Positions 1-8,742 of a DNA stretch of 64,000 nucleotides are shown here, one piece after another. This DNA is from JAWSUT01 sp033549345 (lineage in GTDB: Bacteria; Bacillota; Dethiobacteria; Dethiobacterales; Dethiobacteraceae). The stretch is taken from assembly GCA_033549345.1 (NCBI GenBank), contig JAWSUT010000012.1, forward strand, positions 19,257 to 83,256. The letters run 5' to 3'. Each line of letters starts with the position of its first letter. The first letter of the stretch is position 1. The translations under genes and the position numbers were made by a program. The notes beneath the pieces were generated by a model. That model had not been told where the DNA came from, made no database searches, and saw only the letters and a list, made by a program, of their open reading frames with translations.

Positions 1-928
1 CGGTAAAGGGGCGCGTGCCACACGGAAGGCCCTGCAGCCCATTGCCGATCTGGCGTTAACAACAAAAACCATCCATACAGCACAGACAGCTCAACCGGAT
101 GCACAGCTCCGTGACTTAAAGGGGACCATCGACAATATCGATGTAACGGAACTGGGCACGAGAATCTCCATTTCCTCGGATCAGCGTGAATTAAAAGACC
201 TGGCCGAAGCAATCAATGCCATGCTCGAGCGGGTAAACAACGCCTACCGTTCACAGGTACGTTTTGTTTCCGATGCATCGCATGAACTGAGGACCCCGAT
301 TGCCGTTATCCAGGGATATGTCAATTTATTGGACCGGTGGGGCAAAAATGACGAGAAAGCCCTGCATGAATCAATTACCGCTATCAAAGGTGAAGCGGAA
401 AATATGAAGGAGCTGGTAGAACAGCTGCTGTTTCTGGCCCGTGGGGATAACGATTCGATGCAGCTTGCCATGCAGGAAATCAATCTGACCGAGCTGATAG
501 CGGAAGTACTGCGTGAGACGGAGATGATTGATTCCCAGCATCAGTTTCTCATGAAAGCAGAATGTGATGTTATTACCACAGGTGATGTGCAGCTGATTAA
601 GCAGGCCATTCGTATCTTTGTGGACAACAGTGTGAAGTACACTCCGCCCGGCGGGATGATTTCTGTGAATACGGTCTGTGAAGAGGATGCTGCAAAGGTT
701 ATCATACAGGATGAGGGAATCGGCATTACGCCGGAGGATATTCCTTATGTCTTTGACCGTTTTTACCGCTCCGATGATTCCCGTGCCAGAAAAACAGGAG
801 GCACAGGGCTTGGTCTTGCCATTGCCAGATGGATTATTGAACGGCATAAAGGAAATATTGAAATACTAAGCCGCAAAGACATCGGGACAAGGGTGACTAT
901 ATCGCTTTTGTACAGTCAACAAAAGTAA
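1..928 (+). CDS. Sensor histidine kinase, 5'-truncated by window edge
   Basis: The reading frame is open from base 2, so this is the C-terminal part (about 308 residues) of a two-component sensor kinase. The first ~75 residues look like the end of a HAMP linker. The H-box follows (SDASHELRTPIAVIQ, phosphoacceptor His), then an N-box (IFVDNSVKYTPPGG), G1 (DEGIGI), F-box (FDRFYRSD) and G2 (GTGLGLAIARW), so the HisKA and HATPase_c domains are complete. The family autophosphorylates on His and passes phosphate to a response regulator. The N-terminal membrane sensor and probably the cognate regulator lie upstream of the window. The input signal cannot be judged. Confidence 0.95.
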   Translation, partial: GKGARATRKALQPIADLALTTKTIHTAQTAQPDAQLRDLKGTIDNIDVTELGTRISISSDQRELKDLAEAINAMLERVNNAYRSQVRFVSDASHELRTPIAVIQGYVNLLDRWGKNDEKALHESITAIKGEAENMKELVEQLLFLARGDNDSMQLAMQEINLTELIAEVLRETEMIDSQHQFLMKAECDVITTGDVQLIKQAIRIFVDNSVKYTPPGGMISVNTVCEEDAAKVIIQDEGIGITPEDIPYVFDRFYRSDDSRARKTGGTGLGLAIARWIIERHKGNIEILSRKDIGTRVTISLLYSQQK

Positions 929-1042
929 TTTAGCCACTGTGGTTTTTTAACAGTTTCAGACTTTCATTTAGTATTCAATAGCAAGGGGAATGGCATTCTA
1001 TATGCATTTTTACTCAAAAATCACAACTCAAAAATCAGTTCA

Positions 1043-1072
1043 TTGACACCGTACTACTATGTGTAGTATAAT
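1043..1072 (+). promoter_or_regulatory. Sigma-A-type promoter with palindromic operator-like core
   Basis: TTGACA at 1043-1048 and TATAAT at 1067-1072 are both consensus and are separated by 18 bp. A perfect inverted repeat, TACTAC-N5-GTAGTA (1052-1068), fills the spacer and runs into the -10 box, the place where a dimeric repressor would block polymerase. It sits about 50 bp before the small lipoprotein gene. The spacing resembles BlaI/MecI-type operators, but no such regulator is visible in the window. Confidence 0.75.
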
Positions 1073-1124
1073 TTTTTTGTCATAACAACAGGAGTTGTGT
1101 AACGATATTAAGGAGGCATTCTAT

Positions 1125-1430
1125 TTGAAAAAAAGAGTTGTTGTTCTAATGCTTGTTCTGGCATTTATTTTAACTGGTTGTGGCCAGAGTAACACAGCTC
1201 AGGGGATACCTAAGGCACCTCAAGGCGATAACTGTGCTGAAAATGTTGCCTATCTACAGGATGGGATAGACCGCTTTAATGAGGCTTTTGGTGTTTTTCC
1301 AACTGATGTAAATGAACTCTTGGAAACAAAGGATGGAAAGGGACCTTTTGTTGAGAGCGTACCAGCCTGCCCGGCAGGAAACCGTTACGTTATCGAAAAC
1401 GGAATAGTCAGAGAGGCTCCTCCTCAGTAA
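1125..1430 (+). CDS. Small lipoprotein with pseudopilin-like C-terminal region
   Basis: The TTG start at 1125 is chosen because AAGGAGG (about 1110-1116) lies 8 bp before it. The product is about 101 residues, with a KK-rich n-region, hydrophobic stretch and lipobox (LTGC), so it should be a lipid-anchored exported protein. The mature part (AYLQDGIDRFNEAFGVFPTD, then a VPACPAGNRYVIENGIV segment) resembles the periplasmic ends of type II/IV pseudopilins, which carry an F/YPT turn and a short C-terminal strand pair. Two cysteines after the lipobox could form a disulfide. The pilin resemblance is inference; there is no prepilin peptidase site. It stands alone between its own promoter and terminator. 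Confidence 0.75.
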   Translation: MKKRVVVLMLVLAFILTGCGQSNTAQGIPKAPQGDNCAENVAYLQDGIDRFNEAFGVFPTDVNELLETKDGKGPFVESVPACPAGNRYVIENGIVREAPPQ

Positions 1431-1484
1431 GAAATTCTGTATCAAGACTGCAGTTCGCACTTTTTATAGGAAAACAGACAAAGC

Positions 1485-1516
1485 AACCACGGGGTTTATC
1501 GCCTCCGTGGTTTTTT
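1485..1516 (+). terminator. Rho-independent terminator after the small lipoprotein
   Basis: Perfect 8-bp stem AACCACGG/CCGTGGTT with a 12-nt loop, running into TTTTTT. The same stem sequence is used by the terminator behind mrfB at 5146. Confidence 0.85.
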
Positions 1517-1559
1517 GCTGTACAGGGCTAGAATCACGTTAGTCATGCCACCGGGATTC

Positions 1560-1606
1560 TTGACGATTTGTACCAGGTCATGGTACACTGTAAGAACATA
1601 CGTTCC
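1560..1606 (+). promoter_or_regulatory. mrfAB promoter with LexA (SOS) box
   Basis: TTGACG (1560-1565) and TACACT (1584-1589) are separated by 18 bp and form a sigma-A-type promoter. AGAACATACGTTCC (1593-1606) matches the Bacillus LexA/DinR consensus CGAACRNRYGTTYC at 13 of 14 positions and lies across the expected transcription start. A second perfect inverted repeat, GTACCA-N5-TGGTAC (1570-1586), occupies the spacer and the first bases of the -10 box. The sequence supports DNA-damage-inducible transcription of mrfAB; that LexA actually binds is inference. Confidence 0.75.
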
Positions 1607-1637
1607 CTTTGGTGATTGAGGGAGAGGGAGGTGCGAT

Positions 1638-3905
1638 GTGTCTAAGCTGGAGGAAATGATACAAAGCTGGCGGGCTGATTCTGAAATGATGTCTGACGTC
1701 ACTCACTGGGAGGTGCTGCCGGCGGCGGAAGGCAGTTATCGGGAATTCCCTGACTATTTGGAGCCGCAGTTGTGTGAGGCATTGCGGCGCAGGGGGATTG
1801 CGCGGTTATACAGTCACCAGGCTGAGGCGGTAGAAGCGGTTTGGCGGGGTCAGAATGTGGTGGTTGTTACCCCAACCGCTTCGGGTAAAACGCTCTGTTA
1901 TAATCTGCCTGTGCTCAGTTCGATTATCAATGAACCGGAAAGTCGGGCTCTTTACCTTTTTCCCACGAAGGCACTGTCCCAGGATCAGGTGGCGGAATTG
2001 CGCGAGCTGGCAGGGGAGACAAAGCTGGATTTACAGGCCTATACATATGACGGGGATACGGAACCCGGTTTGCGTCAGGCCGTGAGGCACAGCGGCCATA
2101 TTGTTGTGACCAATCCGGATATGCTGCATGCCGGGATTTTACCACACCACACCAAATGGATCAAACTGTTTCAGAACCTGAAATATATTGTCATCGACGA
2201 GGTGCATCAGTATCGCGGCATTTTCGGCAGCCACCTGGCCAACGTATTGCGGCGGCTGAAACGAATCTGCCGTTTTTACGGTTCGAACCCGGTCTTTATC
2301 CTTTGTTCGGCCACAATTGCCAACCCGGGTGAACTGGCACAAGCTTTGATCGAAGAGCCGCTGGTGGAAATTACAGAGAACGGGGCTCCCAGGGCGGAGA
2401 AGCACTTTGTTTTTTACAATCCACCGGTCATCAACAGGGAACTGGGATTGCGCCGCAGTTCCCGCATTGTTGCGCAAAAGCTGGCGGCCGGTCTGGTAAG
2501 CAAGGGGATACAGACCATCATTTTTACCCGCAGCCGTCTGGCCGTGGAAGTTATCCTTACCTATCTGCGGCAAAGCTTCAAAACCAGACCCGGTGAAGAC
2601 AGCGGAATCAAGGGATACCGCGGCGGCTACCTGCCCCGTGAGCGGCGCGCCATTGAGGCAGGTTTACGCAAAGGAACGGTGAAGGCGGTTGTCAGCACCA
2701 ATGCGCTGGAGCTGGGCATTGATATCGGCCAGCTTGAAGCCTGCATCATTACCGGATATCCCGGGAGTATCGCCGCCACCTGGCAGCAGGCGGGCCGTTC
2801 CGGGCGGCGGAGCGGATCTTCGCTTGCGGTGCTGATAGGCAACAGTGATCCGTTGAACCAGTATATTATGGGCAACCCGGACTATTTTTTCAACAGCCCT
2901 CCGGAGAGAGCTCTGATCAATCCCGACAACCTGATTATCTTAACGAACCATCTGCGCTGTGCCGCTTTTGAACTGCCTTTCCATAAGGGTGAACAGTTTG
3001 GACAGGCACAGATCCAGGAGATTCTGGAGTTTCTGGTAGACGAACAGGTTTTATTTGAAGCGGACGGTCGCTATCACTGGATGGATGATGCTTACCCGGC
3101 GGAGGAAATCAGCCTGCGCAGCGCTGCCCGTGAGAATGTGGTGATCATCGATATTACACAACCGCAGCCCAGGGTAATCGGCGAGGTGGACAGGTTCAGC
3201 GCACCCATGCTTGTGCACGAGGAAGCCATCTATATGCACGGAGGAGAACAGTACCAGGTGGAGAGTCTCGATTTCCCCGAAAAAAAGGCGTATGTCTGCA
3301 GAGTTGACGTAAACTATTTTACAGATGCCAACCTGGCAGTAGACCTAAAAGTTTTGGATGTTTTTGTTCAAGAGAAGTCATCTTTGACGCGTGCCTGGGG
3401 CGAAGTGCGAATTAATGCCCTGGTATCCATGTTTAAGAAGATACGGTTTAATACCCATGAGAACCTGGGCGCAGGTCCTGTTAACCTGCCGGAAACAGAG
3501 ATGCATACAACAGCGTTTTGGCTCTCATTTGCCCCGGAAACCCTTAAGGGGATGACAACGGCCCAGATTCAGGCAGGCCTTTTGGGACTGTCTCATCTTT
3601 CATCCCGTATTGCTTCTTTCTTTCTGATGGGGGACCCGCGGGATCTGCGTTCTGTCTGTCAGGTCAGGGCACCGTTTACCGAACTGCCGACTCTTTATAT
3701 TTACGACAATTTTCCCGGCGGTGTCGGATACAGCCAGGAAATCTATAATGTATACAAAGACATATTTACGGCTGCCCGTGAGGTGATCATTAACTGCAGC
3801 TGCAGCAGCGGCTGTCCATCCTGTGTGGGGACGGAGCACGAGGTCGGAGAGGCGGGTAAACAGCATACGCTTCGCCTGTTGGAGGTGGTCTGCCATGACC
3901 ACTGA
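1638..3905 (+). CDS. mrfA: DEAD/DEAH-box DNA helicase MrfA (YprA family, DUF1998)
   Basis: A 755-residue superfamily 2 helicase. Visible motifs are Walker A (TPTASGKT, ~residue 78), DEVH (~188), SAT (~224) and motif VI (QQAGRSGRR, ~385). The C-terminal DUF1998 region carries the metal-binding cysteine cluster CSCSSGCPSC (~720-730). In Bacillus the MrfA/MrfB pair removes mitomycin C adducts and crosslinks independently of UvrABC. The GTG start at 1638 follows GGGAGG. The gene overlaps mrfB by 11 bp, so translation is probably coupled. An SOS box lies at the upstream promoter. Confidence 0.95.
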   Translation: MSKLEEMIQSWRADSEMMSDVTHWEVLPAAEGSYREFPDYLEPQLCEALRRRGIARLYSHQAEAVEAVWRGQNVVVVTPTASGKTLCYNLPVLSSIINEPESRALYLFPTKALSQDQVAELRELAGETKLDLQAYTYDGDTEPGLRQAVRHSGHIVVTNPDMLHAGILPHHTKWIKLFQNLKYIVIDEVHQYRGIFGSHLANVLRRLKRICRFYGSNPVFILCSATIANPGELAQALIEEPLVEITENGAPRAEKHFVFYNPPVINRELGLRRSSRIVAQKLAAGLVSKGIQTIIFTRSRLAVEVILTYLRQSFKTRPGEDSGIKGYRGGYLPRERRAIEAGLRKGTVKAVVSTNALELGIDIGQLEACIITGYPGSIAATWQQAGRSGRRSGSSLAVLIGNSDPLNQYIMGNPDYFFNSPPERALINPDNLIILTNHLRCAAFELPFHKGEQFGQAQIQEILEFLVDEQVLFEADGRYHWMDDAYPAEEISLRSAARENVVIIDITQPQPRVIGEVDRFSAPMLVHEEAIYMHGGEQYQVESLDFPEKKAYVCRVDVNYFTDANLAVDLKVLDVFVQEKSSLTRAWGEVRINALVSMFKKIRFNTHENLGAGPVNLPETEMHTTAFWLSFAPETLKGMTTAQIQAGLLGLSHLSSRIASFFLMGDPRDLRSVCQVRAPFTELPTLYIYDNFPGGVGYSQEIYNVYKDIFTAAREVIINCSCSSGCPSCVGTEHEVGEAGKQHTLRLLEVVCHDH

Positions 3906-5130
3906 TACCCGTTCCCGCCTGAAAAGGCTGCAAAGTTCCGGGGAACTGGGCAGTAAAAATCCCCCGGCTGCGGTAAATACAGTACAAGCCCGGCAGGAGT
4001 TTCTTTTTCCCGGCCAGGATGTGTTTGCTGAAACAAACGCCGCCTCCTGCTACTATCGCCAACTGCGCGTCCCCCTGGATCAAAAGCACGGTAACGGGCC
4101 GCTTGCGGAGCTGCTGCATTGCCGGGGGGCCGATCTGGTCCTGCCGGCCCGGGACGGCTTGCTGGCGGAGATTAACCCGAGAGAATCGCTATTTCTAGAC
4201 ATTGAAACCACCGGCCTGGTAGGAGGCACCGGCACCTGGGTTGTGCTCCTCGGCCTTGGTTGGGTTCAGAATAATGCTTTCTACCTGCGGCAATATTTTT
4301 TGCGTCACCCATCCGAAGAGAAAGCAATGCTTGCTCATTTCACTGAAACAGCTGCTCGATTTACCAGTGTGGTGACATTTAACGGCAAGACTTTTGATTT
4401 GCCCATGATTCAGTCCCGACAGATTTTAACCGGACTCTGCGGTATCCGGCCCAAACACCACCTGGACCTGCTTTTCTGCTCGCGCCGGCTGTGGCGGGAG
4501 CGCCTGGCCTCCTGCAGCCTGCGTTCTCTGGAGAGTGCTCTGCTTGGGCTGCAGCGGCATGGGGACATTCCCGGTGAAGAAATACCGGCTGTATACTTCA
4601 ACTATCTGCGGCGTGGTGAAACAACAAGACTGCGGGATATTTTTGAACATAATGTGCTGGATATTCTCTCCATGGTTAGGCTTTTGGCCTGTGTGGCCGG
4701 GGCAGCCAAAGAAGAACCGGAGCATCCGGCAGACTGCATCTCTCTGGGCAGACTTTGTTATGAGCAGGGACAGGTTGACAGGGCTGTCCGGCTGTATCAC
4801 AGAGCCGCTGCCTGCGGCGAGGAGCGTCTGGAGCAGGCAGCAGTTCTGCGCCTTTCATTTATCTTCAAACGCCAGGGGTTCTGGAGTGAAGCTGCGGAGT
4901 TGTGGAATCAGCTGATCCAACAGTCCTGCCGCGATGTAACGCCTTATGTAGAACTGGCTAAATACTATGAGCACCGTGCCGGTGATTATAAAACTGCGCA
5001 GGCAATGACAGAGCAGGCGCTCGCCCGCAGTCATGGAGGCTTATACCAACTAACAAGCGGCCAGCTTAGCAGACCTGCCCTGCACCATCGTTTAAACCGG
5101 TTGCAACAAAAACTGGCGCGGCACTCCTGA
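3895..5130 (+). CDS. mrfB: MrfB-type exonuclease with TPR tail (YprB family)
   Basis: The ATG at 3895 lies inside the end of mrfA behind GGAGGTGG, giving 411 residues. An RNase H-fold (YprB) domain spans about residues 95-260, with the DEDD-type acidic motifs LFLDIETTG, FNGKTFDLPM, HLDLLF and HNVLDILSM. The C-terminal ~130 residues read as TPR-like helical pairs. In Bacillus subtilis MrfB is the nuclease partner of MrfA in mitomycin-lesion repair, and the 11-bp overlap fits a two-protein system. A strong terminator follows directly, so mrfAB forms a closed bicistron. Confidence 0.93.
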   Translation: MTTDTRSRLKRLQSSGELGSKNPPAAVNTVQARQEFLFPGQDVFAETNAASCYYRQLRVPLDQKHGNGPLAELLHCRGADLVLPARDGLLAEINPRESLFLDIETTGLVGGTGTWVVLLGLGWVQNNAFYLRQYFLRHPSEEKAMLAHFTETAARFTSVVTFNGKTFDLPMIQSRQILTGLCGIRPKHHLDLLFCSRRLWRERLASCSLRSLESALLGLQRHGDIPGEEIPAVYFNYLRRGETTRLRDIFEHNVLDILSMVRLLACVAGAAKEEPEHPADCISLGRLCYEQGQVDRAVRLYHRAAACGEERLEQAAVLRLSFIFKRQGFWSEAAELWNQLIQQSCRDVTPYVELAKYYEHRAGDYKTAQAMTEQALARSHGGLYQLTSGQLSRPALHHRLNRLQQKLARHS

Positions 5131-5145
5131 TATAATAAAGGGATT

Positions 5146-5174
5146 AACCACGGAATGTGATTCCGTGGTTTTTT
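5146..5174 (+). terminator. Terminator of mrfAB
   Basis: Perfect 11-bp stem AACCACGGAAT/ATTCCGTGGTT with a 3-nt loop, followed by TTTT. Confidence 0.92.
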
Positions 5175-5198
5175 GTGGCCTAAATATTATTACGATGT

Positions 5199-5226
5199 TT
5201 GCTCAATAATAATAGTGATATGTAAT
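5199..5226 (+). promoter_or_regulatory. Weak candidate promoter for the glutamate-synthase-like gene
   Basis: TTGCTC (5199-5204) and TGTAAT (5221-5226) are separated by 16 bp in an AT-rich stretch just upstream of the gene. Neither box is consensus. Confidence 0.35.
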
Positions 5227-5260
5227 AACATTAGCAACTGCATTCTGAAGGGGATAGACT

Positions 5261-6490
5261 ATGAAAAAAGTTACTGACGTAATGGGCATTAATAATCGAC
5301 TGTTAGACGAAATTGCACACAGGGCTTTTTCGGGGAAACCGCTGGTTGAGCATTTAGGTGCTACAAAACAGTTTGCTCACTTTGACTCGTTAATGTTTTT
5401 ACCAAACCAGCTTCACGAGTTTATGCTAATGGACGAACAGGAAGTATCCACAAAGACGGTAATTGGCCCAAATGCAGTGAGGCCGCTTAGAATTGAAACA
5501 CCGATGATGATTACGGGTATAACCTACGGAGTTGTCAATAAAGCCGCCAAGCTGGCATTAGCAAAAGCGTCTAAGCTTGCAGGAACGTCTGCAAACTCAG
5601 GTGAAGGGGGCATGCACCAGGAGGAAAGGGAGTTTGCCGCAAAATATGTGATCCAGTATAACCGTGGCAGATTTTCCAATAGTGATGCACATCTAAAACT
5701 GGCCGACATGATAGAAATCAAATGGGGGCAGGGTGCCAACCCGGGCACACATTCAATACTAAAAGCAAACAAAATGGATGATGAATTACGTAGGATTCGC
5801 GGGCTAAAGCCCGGAGAAGATTCATATATGCCTCCCTACCACAGAAACATCACCAATAAAACAGACCTCAGAAATGTAGTAGACTGGCTGCGTGACCTCT
5901 CCGGAGGCGTTCCGATTTCACTTAAATTCTGTGCTTCCCGTCTTCGTGAAGATATTGATGTGGCACTGGATGCGGGTGTAGATGTTATTGCGCTCGACTG
6001 TGCACAGGGCGGGACGGGGGGATCGCTGCTGCTGACAGAAAACGATTTTGGTATTCCTACTCTTTATGCAACCGCTCAGGCAGGAAAATACCTCGAACAA
6101 AAAGGTGTTAAGGATAAAGTCTCTTTAATCATTGCAGGCGGAATCCGTACTCCCGGTGATGTAATGAAAGCGCTGGCATTAGGGGCGGATGCAGTTTATG
6201 CGTGCACGATTTTCCTGCTGGCCATGACACTGCCGCAAAACCAGGATACAGCACATATTAAGGAACCTCTGAATCTGGTGCATTATAATGTTCCCGAGAG
6301 TAATTTGTTTGACATAGAGCGGGGTGCTCAGTCTTTAGCCAACTATATTTTGGCCTGTACAGAAGAAATGATAATGGCTTGCCGATTGCTGGGTCTGCAG
6401 GATATTCATCAACTTAACAGGCAACAGTTGGTTGCGCTGGATGAGTATACAGCAAAAGTTACCGGTATACAAAATGTTTATGAACTATAA
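5261..6490 (+). CDS. FMN-binding glutamate synthase-like domain protein
   Basis: A 409-residue stand-alone GltB synthase (FMN) domain without the glutaminase or ADP-glucose-like domains of true large subunits. Characteristic stretches are ANSGEGGMHQEE, KWGQGANPGTHS, GLKPGEDSYMPPYHR and DCAQGGTGGSLL, plus the flavin phosphate-binding LIIAGGIRTPGDV near residue 290. No cysteine cluster for a 3Fe-4S site is evident after the FMN site. Relatives are annotated as archaeal-type glutamate synthase or isopentenyl-diphosphate-isomerase-like oxidoreductases, and the exact reaction is uncertain. The ATG follows GAAGGGG. It is a monocistron with its own terminator. Confidence 0.88.
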   Translation: MKKVTDVMGINNRLLDEIAHRAFSGKPLVEHLGATKQFAHFDSLMFLPNQLHEFMLMDEQEVSTKTVIGPNAVRPLRIETPMMITGITYGVVNKAAKLALAKASKLAGTSANSGEGGMHQEEREFAAKYVIQYNRGRFSNSDAHLKLADMIEIKWGQGANPGTHSILKANKMDDELRRIRGLKPGEDSYMPPYHRNITNKTDLRNVVDWLRDLSGGVPISLKFCASRLREDIDVALDAGVDVIALDCAQGGTGGSLLLTENDFGIPTLYATAQAGKYLEQKGVKDKVSLIIAGGIRTPGDVMKALALGADAVYACTIFLLAMTLPQNQDTAHIKEPLNLVHYNVPESNLFDIERGAQSLANYILACTEEMIMACRLLGLQDIHQLNRQQLVALDEYTAKVTGIQNVYEL

Positions 6491-6513
6491 AAAGCGCCCT
6501 CAGGCGCTTTTTT
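6489..6513. terminator. Bidirectional terminator
   Basis: AAAAGCGCC-CTCA-GGCGCTTTT with a T-run on both strands. It lies between the convergent synthase gene and the small minus-strand gene. Confidence 0.9.
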
Positions 6514-6514
6514 C

Positions 6515-6688
6515 TTAGTCTTTACGCATCGATTGCTGATTGTCCTGTTGCATATCTGCTTTATTTTGGGCCATGTTCTCCATCTTATACTGCGGCTCCT
6601 GGGCTTCCATGTAATTGATTCGGTTTGAAAGATCATTCATCATTTGGTCCAACTGCTTGCTGAAGTTCATATACATTTGTTTTGCCAT
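6515..6688 (-). CDS. Met/Gln-rich small hypothetical protein
   Basis: A 57-residue frame that starts MAKQMYMNFSKQLDQMM and ends QQSMRKD. It contains about ten Met and ten Gln, no Cys and no membrane segment, and should be largely helical or amphipathic. The upstream ribosome site (AGGTG) is weak. The clean frame, the stop two bases from a bidirectional terminator and the biased composition support a real gene. I do not recognise a family. A coat-like or chaperone-like role would be speculation. Confidence 0.6.
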   Translation of the reverse strand: MAKQMYMNFSKQLDQMMNDLSNRINYMEAQEPQYKMENMAQNKADMQQDNQQSMRKD

Positions 6689-6864
6689 GGCACCTGCGTT
6701 TCCATAGCAAATGTATGAAAGTTGCCGCAGACTGATGCACTTTTTGACCGGCTGTCATTTACAATCCCTCCCTTTTTATTTAGTTTTCTCTAGCGAGATA
6801 CTTTCCTATGCAGTGAATTTTTGCGGTAGATTTAGGGAAAATAGTATTAGACTGGAGGGGTTTT

Positions 6865-8730
6865 ATGAAACGCATCGGATTATATACTGCCATTTTCTTA
6901 ATTTTATTTATGGCGCTGGCACCTTTATATGCTTTTAAAGAAAGTGTTAGTTTGGGGAAAATACCTGATTCATTTAGCAGAGTACATTGGAGCACGAATA
7001 ACACAACCCGCGTCTGGGGAGATGACTGGCAGACACTACAGAAAAATATACAACAGATTCAGTATCCGCCCGGACTAAATTCACCGGAATTTATTATTCT
7101 TGCGGATGTGGAAGCCTGGACGCAGTCGCTGGCATCCGCCAGCCTTCTTGCAGCTCCGGCAAAAGGCGGATTGCTGTTGGCCACAGAAGATGAAGCAGAT
7201 GAATTGCTGGAAAGCCTCCGAGAACTAAGCCCTACCGGTTCTGATCAGCTGCAGGGGATACAGGTCATTACTGTTGGTAAAGCAGTCCAATTAACAGAAA
7301 GAATCACAAATGAACTGAATTATACAGTGCTCGAAGTAAACGGTGAAGACGATGCCGATATTGTTCGTCAACTGTATGATTTGAGAGAACAGATAGCAGG
7401 GGAGGCTGATTCAGTTATACTTGTAGATCAAAGCATTCATTCCGGGTATGCTCTACCTGCTGCAACGTGGGCCGTCCATCGCGGTACACCGTTTCTACTG
7501 CTTGATGGTGGAAGTGTGCCTGAACCTTCCAAGGATATTCTTAGGCAAAATGAACTCAATATATATATTTTAACATCTCCGGCAGTTCCTATTGACGAAG
7601 CTGCTTTGTCATCATTTGGCCGGGTCACAAGAATCGGCCGCAAAAATCTCGTTGAGCACGCTGTCAGCTTTGCACGTTACTTTGACGAAGATATTCTGTT
7701 TGGTTGGCGTACCACGGAAGCAACCCGTGAGGGTGGTAAAAACTTTCTTTTAGTCGAAGATGGTGACTGGCGTTTTGGGGTTCTCGGCGCACAACTTTTT
7801 GCCGGGGGTGTGTTTGGACCGCTGCTTATTACCGATTATGCTGATAAACTGCCTGTGGCACTGGAGAAGTTCTATTTTGACGTAAAACCTGACTGGTGGG
7901 TTACTCCGGCAGAAGGCCCGTATAACCATACCTGGATTATGGGAAGTACAGATAACATATCCTATGGAGTACAGGGAAGGGTAAACTTTTTGCAGGAAAT
8001 CAGTGATTATGAAAGCCAGGGTGACCAAGCTGTAAGTGGATTGGAAGCGATGACCATTGTCTGGTATGCCCTGGCGCTGGCAGGCGCTATTTGGACGTGG
8101 TTTCATTTGTCAACCCATCTTTTTCAGCTGTCCCCGTTTATGAAATTTGCCTGGATTCTGGTTGTCATGGCACTTGGGCCTGTCGGACTATGGGCTTATT
8201 ATCGTTGCTATCGGGGATATACGCATCAGGTAGCCAGTGGGGAGTTCCGCCGTCCGCTCTGGGTACAAACTCTTGCCGCTACTTGCAGCACATTGGGTTT
8301 TGGCATGCCGACGATGACGGCAACAGCATTTCTCCTTACACTCTTTGGCTTACCATTGTTTTTATCGCGCGGCCCACTTTTTCTATTTGGTACGCCCATG
8401 ATGCAAGCCATCATTTGGTCCTATCTTGCCGCACTGGTGGTGAATATTTTTCTGTTTGTGCCTGTTATGCTTTCGTTAAAGGAAGATTCGGCATACCGGG
8501 ACACAGTCGGTAGCAACTGGCTTACCGTCATTATCTCGATGACTTTTATCACAATTGGAATGATGGGCACGATGTGGTGGATTATGATGGAGTATCTCGA
8601 AATGATGCCCGAGGAGGAAAACATCCTTTGGTGGGGAAGTATTTACGCCGCAAATCTGGCAGGCCTGGCCATTGGGTATATTGGTAACTGGCTCCTGGTT
8701 GTCCGCAATGAGAAGAAGGGGACTATGTAG
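6865..8730 (+). CDS. Exported/membrane protein: cell-wall-binding-repeat-like ectodomain plus polytopic C-terminus
   Basis: A 621-residue protein with an N-terminal signal-anchor (residues 5-25). A ~370-residue extracytoplasmic part follows, with alternating strand/helix segments such as SLASASLLAAPAKGGLLLA, IQVITVGKAVQLTERI and YALPAATWAVHRGTPFLLLD. These resemble the CWB2 (cell wall-binding repeat 2) pattern of an SA..LA motif followed by a P-LL strand. The C-terminal ~230 residues hold about six membrane helices and end in WWGSIYAANLAGLAIGY, similar in style to DUF4396 proteins. ATG follows GGAGGGG. It is the first gene of a three-gene operon with 12-bp gaps. The CWB2/DUF4396 assignment is inference and no function is known to me. 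Confidence 0.8.
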   Translation: MKRIGLYTAIFLILFMALAPLYAFKESVSLGKIPDSFSRVHWSTNNTTRVWGDDWQTLQKNIQQIQYPPGLNSPEFIILADVEAWTQSLASASLLAAPAKGGLLLATEDEADELLESLRELSPTGSDQLQGIQVITVGKAVQLTERITNELNYTVLEVNGEDDADIVRQLYDLREQIAGEADSVILVDQSIHSGYALPAATWAVHRGTPFLLLDGGSVPEPSKDILRQNELNIYILTSPAVPIDEAALSSFGRVTRIGRKNLVEHAVSFARYFDEDILFGWRTTEATREGGKNFLLVEDGDWRFGVLGAQLFAGGVFGPLLITDYADKLPVALEKFYFDVKPDWWVTPAEGPYNHTWIMGSTDNISYGVQGRVNFLQEISDYESQGDQAVSGLEAMTIVWYALALAGAIWTWFHLSTHLFQLSPFMKFAWILVVMALGPVGLWAYYRCYRGYTHQVASGEFRRPLWVQTLAATCSTLGFGMPTMTATAFLLTLFGLPLFLSRGPLFLFGTPMMQAIIWSYLAALVVNIFLFVPVMLSLKEDSAYRDTVGSNWLTVIISMTFITIGMMGTMWWIMMEYLEMMPEEENILWWGSIYAANLAGLAIGYIGNWLLVVRNEKKGTM

Positions 8731-8742
8731 GGAGGGAACCAC

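Noticed and set aside
1485..5174. Shared AACCACGG stem in the terminators at 1485 and 5146 as a possible mobile repeat.
   Set aside because: Only the short stem is shared, flanks differ, and terminator stems often converge.
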